From Halicephalobus mephisto (taxonomy: Eukaryota > Nematoda > Chromadorea > Rhabditida > Panagrolaimidae), in the NCBI GenBank assembly GCA_009193035.1, contig SWDT01000248.1, positions 1 through 64,000 on the forward strand: a stretch of 64,000 nt of DNA, in the 5' to 3' direction. This document shows positions 57,530 through 64,000 of this stretch, piece by piece; positions within the stretch are counted from its first letter, which is position 1, and each line of letters opens with the position of its first letter. A program made the position numbers and the translations under genes. The notes beneath the pieces were generated by a model. It searched no databases. It saw only the letters and a list, made by a program, of their open reading frames with translations, and had not been told where the DNA came from.

Positions 57530-57995
57530 AAAAAATCCGCTTGTTCGAAGTGGTCTTCCGGAATCAGTTTTGTAATTTTGGAGTTCTTCGAGTACTGATT
57601 CAGAATCTGTATTCCATTTCTGCTGAACGGTTCTCTAAAGCGAGATAATAAAAAATTTTCTAAATTTAGGATTGAATTTTTTCGTTTTTTGATAATTTTT
57701 AAAAAAATTAATAAAATAGTTGGAATCAACGCAAAAAATACACCTAGTTGCGAAAAAGAATTATTAAAATTGGTTAAATTAAAATGAAAAACGAATGTTT
57801 CCAAACCTCGACGGAAAAGTAAAAAAGTACTTTTGTGTTTTCAAATTTCGATATATGAAGTTTTACACATTTTACACTTTTTTTATTTTATAAGAACGTT
57901 TAACAAAAACTAAATATGGATTCTGAGCATATCTGATAAGATATAAAATTAAGTGTAACTTGTTTTGAAAGATCACTTCGAATAGTGTTTTTTTT
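57530..57995. mobile_element. Candidate non-autonomous element with inverted ends (copy 2)
   Basis: Left end near 57540 has 'ttgttcgaagtggtcttcc'. The right end near 57968-57990, read on the minus strand, has 'cactattcgaagtgatctttc'-like sequence. The core 'tcgaagtgrtctt' is shared with the element at 9895-10490. The 95-codon minus-strand frame inside starts within the element and ends in its left arm, so it is probably not a gene. Confidence 0.4.
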
Positions 57996-57999
57996 TTCT

Positions 58000-58400
58000 T
58001 AGCTAGGAGCTTCTAGAATTTTAGGATTCTATAATCTTCAAAATTTTAAAATTCTAAGACCTTCAGAATTCCTGGTTTCTAGAATCATAGAATTTCAGAA
58101 TTCTAGAATTTTAGTTTTCTATAATCTTCAGAATTCCTGGTTTCTAGAATCTTAAAATTTTAGTTTTCTAAAATCTTTAAAATCAAATTTCTAAAATCTT
58201 CAGAATTCTCAAATGTTCTTAAAAATTCGTGCTAAAGCAATTTTAAAAATTTTATATAAAAACGAAAATTTTCAATTTTTAAAAATTAAGTTTTTTCGAT
58301 TTTTGAAATAATACAATTTTATTTTTTTTTTCGATTTCTGAAATAATACAATTTTATTTTTTTTCGATTTTGTTCTAGAAAATCAGGAATTAATCATCTT
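58000..58400. repeat. Short 'cttcagaattcctggtttctag' tandem and AT-rich DNA
   Basis: Two or three ~70-bp copies at 58030-58200, then T-rich sequence. No exon. Confidence 0.6.
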
Positions 58401-59525
58401 TCAAAAAATGTTTTAAAATTGAGAACTTTGAACGGAGGTCATTGTTGCCTTGGTCCGTTTATTGATGGCTCTGTATCTGTGGAGAGAATATCAATCAATG
58501 GTAAAATCTCCTTTGAAAACATAAATTTATCCGTTCTCTGACTGTCAAGTATCTCAGATCGTTTTCGACTTTTTGGTTAGTCACGCTGTCGATCAACATT
58601 TCAAGTTGAATTTTTTTGGATTAATTCGTTCAAAAAAAAATTCGGTTTTTTAGGATTTTAAAAAAATTTCAATTTTTAGAAGATTTTTAAAAATAATTTT
58701 ATTTTTTTTAAAATAATTTTCATTTTTTTTAAATAATTTTTATTTTTTTTTAAAAGTAATTTTAATTTTTTAAAATAATTTTAATTTTAAAAAACTTTAT
58801 TTTTTTAAAATAATTTTCATTTTTTAAAATTTATTTTTTTTAAAAGTAATTTTAATTTTAAAAAACTTTATTTTTTTAAAGTAATTTTCATTTTTTTAAA
58901 ATAATTTTTATCTTTTAAGATTTTTTTAAAATAATTTTCATTTTTTTAAAATAATTTTTATCTTTTAAAATTTATTTTTTATAGATAATTTTGAATTTAA
59001 AAAATAATTTTGATATTTATTTTCTATCAAAAATGTTTATTTTTTATATTAATCTTCCATCAGAAATGTTGATTTTTTGGGATTAATCCTTCAAAAATTT
59101 TCGATTTTTGAATTTCTTTTTTTAATTTTAATTTTAAAATTTTTTTGGTTTTTTAAATTTAATTTTTTAAAATTTTTTTGGATTTTAAATTTAATTTTTA
59201 AAGGGTTTCTCAATTTTTTTAAATTAATTTTTTTAAAGGTTTTCGAATTATTAATTTAATTTAATTTAATTTTTTTAACGATTTTTGAGTTTTTTTAGGA
59301 TTACTTGTTTGGGAATGTTTGATTTTTAAATTAATCCTTAAAAAAACTCTAAATTAAAAAATTAGGTGTTTTTAATTTAGTTTTTTTTAAATTTTAAATT
59401 GGAAAATTTATTAATTTTTAAAAAATTTTTGAACATTTTAAATTTAATTTCTTAACGATTTTTGAGTTTTTTAGGATTACTTGTTTGGGAATGTTTGATT
59501 TTTAAATTAATCCTTAAAAAATACG
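58400..59525. other. Short unique stretch followed by T-rich low-complexity DNA
   Basis: 58425-58610 is non-repetitive ('gttgccttggtccgtttatt', 'gattgatattctctcc' complement) without a recognisable frame. 58680-59050 repeats 'taattttcattttttaaaa'; 59200-59520 has two copies of a ~190-bp block with 'ggattacttgtttgggaatg'. Confidence 0.5.
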
Positions 59526-60000
59526 ATTTGGTGAATCATCGAAGCTGAAATGGGCAGGTGCTTGGCATTAGGGTTTCTTGTCCGTTTTTTGTCTAAATTT
59601 CAGCAATTATGAGTGTTTAGTGATGCATATCCAGTCGGCCATCTGTTGCTAGTTTGGCGTGTTTGCAAACATATCCGATCTCAAGATCCTCGTTGAAAAG
59701 TAACAAACAGCCTTAGGCATTGTTGTATTTCATAACATTTATGAATTATAAAACTTAAAAAATATTATTTTTCATAAAAATTTAACTCAGAAAATATCGC
59801 TTTTTGTTTTGGCTTTTGGGATCTTTGCCGCAAACTATCAAGGCCGGTTTGTCCGTCACAACAAGGAAGACGTCTTGGTGCTTTTCTTCGACCCGTTCAG
59901 GAGGAGTTCTGCGGATCTTTTTGTGGAAGCGGTTGCCACCGTCGGGATATTGGATAAACGCACAATAGCCCACTCGAAACACCGGGAATAACCATGCTTT
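59526..60000. other. GC-richer island with competing open frames
   Basis: 59780-59990 is about half GC, like exons here. The plus strand is open from an acceptor ending 59790 to a stop at 59991 (tail IAHSKHRE). The minus strand is open for 66 codons ending KKRYFLS at 59782, but has an in-frame stop and no ATG upstream. Neither product is recognised. A terminal exon of an unknown gene is possible on either strand. 59540-59740 is also non-repetitive. Confidence 0.35.
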
Positions 60001-60600
60001 ATTTTCCTCTTTTTATATATACTAAAAATTGTCTAATTCTACTTTTTCGAAAATTTTCTACTTTCATTTTTTCAAAAATCTTCAAATTTTATTTTTTTTT
60101 TTAAATTTTCTAATTTTATTTTTTTTTTAAATTTTAGAATTTTATTTTTTTTTAAATTTTAAATTTTTATTTTTTCAAAAATCTTCAAATTTTATTTTTT
60201 TTTTAAATTTTAGAATTTTATATTTTTTTTTTAATTTTAAATTTTTATTTTTTCAAAAATCTTAAAATTTTATTTTTTTTAAATTTTAGAATTTTATTTT
60301 TTTTTTAAATTTTAGAATTTTATATTTTTTCTGAAATATTTTAATTTCCAAAATTTTAATATCTTAATTTTTTTAAATTAAAATTATTTAATTCTATTTT
60401 TTTAATTTTTGAATTTCTAGAGTATTCTAATTTTAATTTTTTAAAATATTTTTGAATTTTTTAAATTTAAAAATTTTAATTTTTAAAGATATTTTTGAAT
60501 TTTTAAAAATTTTAATCATGTTATATGTGCCGAATATTCCTTATTTTTCGAGTTTCTTCGAAGTGACCATTTGTTCAATTTTTAATTAAACTAATTAAAT
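60001..60600. repeat. T-rich low-complexity repeat upstream of srgp-1
   Basis: Irregular ~60-bp repeats of 'ttttcaaaaatcttcaaatt' and 'ttaaattttagaattttat'. A TTTCAG acceptor near 60604 may begin the srgp-1 5' untranslated exon. Confidence 0.65.
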
Positions 60601-60665
60601 TTCAGTTCCGAGGGATGTAGAAATACTTAATTTTCTAAATCACAAAAAGTAAAGTAAATTCAAAA

Positions 60666-63600
60666 ATGTCGTTCATAAAAAACAGCGGTCAGGAACTCCA
60701 ACATCAAACAAAAGGTAAATTTTTAATTTTTTAAAAATTAAATTCTTGATTTAAAAAAAATTTTAATTTTTCACTTTTTTTTAAATTAAATTTTTCACTT
60801 TTTTTTAAATTTAAATTTCTCATTTTTTTAAAATTTAAATTTTCGGTTTTTTTTAAATTTAAATTTTCGGTTTTTTTTAAATTTAAATTTTTATTTTCAG
60901 ATATCAAATCACAACTTGCGGATCAAATAAAGTGCCTCGAGCAACGAACAGAAACTCAAAATTCTATTCTTCATGAAATCAACGATTTTATTAAAAAAAG
61001 AGCTGAATTGGACCTCGAGTACAGTAAACAATTGGAAAAATTGACGAAATCCGTCATGATAAAACATAAAAATGAAAAACAAAAGTTGGTTTTTAAAAAT
61101 TTATTTATTCAAATTTTACGGAAGATTTTTGCAAATTTTAAATCAGAAAATTCTGGAGATTTTTGGAATTCAATAGAAGATTTCGAAATTTTCATTGATG
61201 TAAAAATTCGAATTTATTTGTTTGAATATTGCCCGCAACCTGCGGATTTTACTTCTATTTTGACTTGCTTGTTAGAACGTTGCATGCAATGTGCAAAGTT
61301 AATTCTAATTTCGAAATCTTTATCGATGTAAAAATCCGAATTTATTTGTCTGAATGTTGCCAGCAACCTGCGGATTTTCGATTTTGATATTGTTCTCTGC
61401 TTGAACATCGCTCGTAACCTGCAGATTTTGATGTTGATCTCAATTTTGAAGATTATTTTTAAAATTATTTATTTTTATTTTTTTTACAGTAATGTAATTT
61501 TAGACGTGCAAATTGGCCGTTTTTCTCCACTTGTAGCCTCTGGCAACAACTGGTTGACGACACGAAAGAAGAAGCCAAACAACGAGGAATCACGGCAGAA
61601 ATCTTCGGAAATCAAGTGAGCCAGAGCATATCCAGTAGAATCGGGCTATTAAACAAGATCTCAAAAAAGGCAAGAAAAATTTTGTTTATTTTCAATTAAA
61701 TTTGTTTTTTTTAAGAGCAGAGAAATCGGAATACAAGCCCAGGGAGAACTTATCAGAGTTCTGACAGAGTTACAAGCAGCAATGAAAGCTTATCAGGTTC
61801 GTAAAATAGAAATTTTAAAAATAAAAAAATAATTTTATAAAAACTTTTAAAAATTTTAAAAATAAAAAAAAATAATTTTATAAAAACTTTAAAAAAATTA
61901 AAGAACAAATTATTAAAAATTTTAAAAATAAAAAAATAATTTAATAAAAAAGTTTTTATTTTGTTCACAAATTTTATATACTTTTAAAGATTTTTATTTT
62001 TATATATTTTAGAAAATTTTTATTTTTATATATTTTTTAAGAATTTTAATTTTTTATATATTTTAGAAAATCTTTATTTTTATATACTTTTAAAGATTTT
62101 TATTTTTATATATTTTTTAAAATCTTTATTTTTATATATTTTTTAAGAATTTTAACTTTTTATATATTTTTAAAATCTTAATTTTTATATATTTTTTAAG
62201 AATTTTAACTTTTTATATATTTTTTAAAATCTTAATTTTTATATATTTTTTAAGAATTTTAACTTTTTATATATTTTTTAAAATCTTAATTTTTATATAT
62301 TTTTTAAGAATTTTAACTTTTCAGATGTGTTACGCCGACTTCAACGTGGTGAAGGAGAAATTGAGGAATGCAGAATTGAGTAAACAGAAAAGTGAAGACA
62401 GTAATTCATTGAGAAAACAGAAATCAATGCAAAAAGCTCTAGATAAACGATTGACCAAGTACGAAGCAGCTCGATTAAAGTGTAATCGAGCAAGAAACGA
62501 ATATCTTCTTTGTGTTGAAGCCGCAAATTCAGCAATTCACAAATTTTACGCTCATGATTTGTCAGAATTGATCGATTGTACAGATTTAGGATTCGATTTT
62601 TGGGTAAATATGGTTTTGACGAACATCATCGCTGCCAGGAAAGCCGTGTGCCAGCAAGAAATGAACTCCCTCGCTTCGCTTTCGTCATTCAGGGAATCCT
62701 TCCATCTCGACGCCGACAAACACAAATTTTTCGAATCAAATAGTTCTGTTTTCATGTTACCGAAGCCTTTTGAATTCAAGTAAGTTTAAATTTTATTAAA
62801 TTAGAAAATCCAAAAATTTTAAATTCCTCGAAAATAAATGGAGGGGGATTTCTGGAATCCAAAAGCTCATTTTGGAAATTCTGAAGTTTTAGAAGCTTCC
62901 GGAATTTAGTAGAAAATTCTGAATTCTAAAATATCGAGTAATTTTCTAAAACATTTCTGAATTTTTCTAGAACCTTCCGGAATCTAATAGAATATTCTGA
63001 AAATTCTGATGAAATTTTAGAAGCTTCCAGAATCTAGTACAAAGTTCTGAATTTTTCTAGAATTTTAAAAGTATTCTTAAAAGTTTTCAGAATTTAGTAG
63101 AAAATTCTGAATTTTTCTAGAACCTTCCGGAATCTAATAGAATATTCTGAAAATTCTGATGAAATTTTAGAAGGTTCCAGAATTTAGTAGAAAATTCCAA
63201 ATTTTTCTAGAATTTTAAAAATATTCTTAAAAGTTTCAAGAATCTAGTAGAAAATTCTGAATTTTTCTAGAATTTTAAGAGAATTCTTAAGTTTCCGAAA
63301 TCTAATAGAAAATTCCAAATTTTTCTAGACCTTAAATAATTTTTTAAAACATTCCAGAATCTAGTAGAAAATTCTGAATTTTTCTAGAACTTTATAGAAA
63401 CTTCCAAAATCTCATCGAAGCCTTCTAGAAAATCGTAAAAGATCCTAGAATCTTCCAATATCTAAAGAAAGTTTCTAAATTTTTCCAGAATCGAATAAAA
63501 ACTTAAAATTATTTAAAAATAATAATTCTAAAATATCTTAAAATTCCTGAAAATTTTAAATTTTTCAATTTTTAATGAAATTTGATGGATTTCAGACGGG

Positions 63601-64000
63601 ATACAACGGAGAACTGCAGCCATGTCGTGGTTGCTGGATCTCTTGCAGACGATCTCAAAGTCCGTCAACACCAGATAAACAGAAGACTGGAAACTCTCAA
63701 AAAGGAGTCTGACGATATTCTTGGAGAATTGGATAAACAAGAAGAACATTTAAGATTTCTATTATCCGCAGCAACGATCGTCGAAATAACTCCCGAAGGT
63801 GTTGTGGATAATCGGCCTCCGAATGAGGTGTCTGAAAACGCCATCGAGGAAGCCAGTATAGCTTATGCTGACAAGTTTCGTCATCATCTGCTCAATGGAA
63901 ATCTGATCCGGAGATTAGAAGCCAGAGCGTACTCGATCGGGAGCGCTTTGAAGTCGGATGGCCTCGGGATCGCCCCCGAGTCCCCGAGTACCCCGATGTC
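60666..64000 (+). CDS. srgp-1: SLIT-ROBO Rho GTPase-activating protein, F-BAR part (partial)
   Basis: Membrane-bending F-BAR protein that restrains Rac-type GTPases in cell shape and junctions. Exons in the window: 60666-60714, 60901-61084, 61504-61669, 61716-61796, 62325-62779 and 63596 to the right edge, about 446 residues. The F-BAR starts at DIKSQLADQIKCLEQ; then KKRAELDLEYSKQLEKL, WPFFSTCSLWQQLVDDTK, KKSREIGIQAQGELIRVLTE, ARNEYLLCVEAANSAIHKFY and HDLSELIDCTDLGFD, the last two being srGAP hallmarks. The RhoGAP and SH3 domains would lie beyond the edge. The third intron begins with GC after AAAAAG rather than GT. The second intron contains a repeat related to the FERM-gene array. A shorter exon 3 starting at 61537 is possible in the same phase. 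Confidence 0.92.
61210..61445 (+). repeat. Diverged relatives of the 4825-5375 repeat
   Basis: Three copies carry 'tgaatgttgccagcaacct' or close variants followed by 'gcggatttt' and 'tttcgaaatctttatcgatg'. They share order and wording with the FERM-intron array but about a quarter of bases differ by eye. They are in srgp-1 intron 2. Confidence 0.6.
61960..62310. repeat. ~32-bp tandem repeat in srgp-1 intron
   Basis: About eleven copies of 'tttttatatattttttaag' with alternating 'aattttaac' and 'atcttaat' endings, ending directly at the exon 5 acceptor. Confidence 0.82.
62785..63590. repeat. Intronic repeats of 'ttctgaatttttctagaa' type
   Basis: Seven or eight copies of a ~75-bp unit ('aatctagtagaaaattctga', 'tttttctagaaccttccgg') fill the last visible intron of srgp-1. 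Confidence 0.75.

Noticed and set aside
57517..57804. 95-codon minus-strand frame with a hydrophobic segment
   Set aside because: It ends within the inverted end of the candidate mobile element and has AT-rich composition unlike exons here; no known family.
1..64000. CRISPR arrays, bacterial operons or prophage
   Set aside because: The tandem arrays lack the fixed repeat plus unique spacer pattern of CRISPR, and all genes have spliceosomal introns.

Overview
This window looks like a piece of a nematode nuclear genome, probably from a rhabditid relative of Caenorhabditis. The strongest marker is a pdf-1 neuropeptide gene encoding two SNAELINGL-type peptides. Other signs are AT-rich non-coding DNA, introns of about 40 to 3000 nt ending mostly in TTTTCAG or TTTTAG, and start codons lying 0-4 nt after a splice acceptor that has no paired upstream exon, as expected for spliced-leader trans-splicing. 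The species cannot be named from the sequence alone. Exon boundaries were chosen by hand from splice signals and reading-frame phase. For every gene complete in the window the exon lengths add up to a whole number of codons.

Layout from left to right. 1-108: last exon of an unidentified + gene. 1704-5737 (-): FERM-FA protein of the 4.1 superfamily. 8143-8355 (+): possible small membrane protein. 9344-9888 (+): mrpl-32. 12038-16653 (+): P4-ATPase flippase, tat-1/ATP8A type. 16800-19422 (-): DNA polymerase alpha B subunit (POLA2/div-1). 20120-20714 (+): double-CDGSH iron-sulfur protein (CISD3 type). 20817-21440 (-): RNase P subunit Rpp21. 21865-25126 (+): mrpl-44, whose second intron holds the whole methylcrotonoyl-CoA carboxylase beta gene (22191-23925) on the same strand. 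25152-26364 (-): LHFPL-like tetraspan protein. 29717-32985 (-): pdf-1. 33475-36528 (-): LRRFIP-type coiled-coil protein. 43053-47971 (+): ankyrin/SOCS-box ubiquitin-ligase receptor. 48793-52542 (-): SEC24C/D-type COPII coat subunit. 60666 to the right edge (+): F-BAR part of an srGAP/srgp-1 gene.

The part from 9 to 26 kb is gene-dense, with convergent and divergent neighbours separated by tens to hundreds of bases and several mitochondrial products (mrpl-32, the CISD protein, mrpl-44, the MCC beta subunit). The parts at 26-29, 36.5-43 and 53-60 kb hold almost no recognisable coding sequence and are made of tandem and dispersed repeats.

Features most worth a second look: the same-strand nested gene; an array of eight units at 53271-54340, each carrying an inverted repeat spaced about 150 bp apart; a dispersed foldback family with purine and pyrimidine arms sitting in introns of three genes; a similar ~290-bp element in introns of two convergent genes; a 32-nt intron and a GC-AG intron; and a ~2-kb degenerate satellite at 39.4-41.4 kb.
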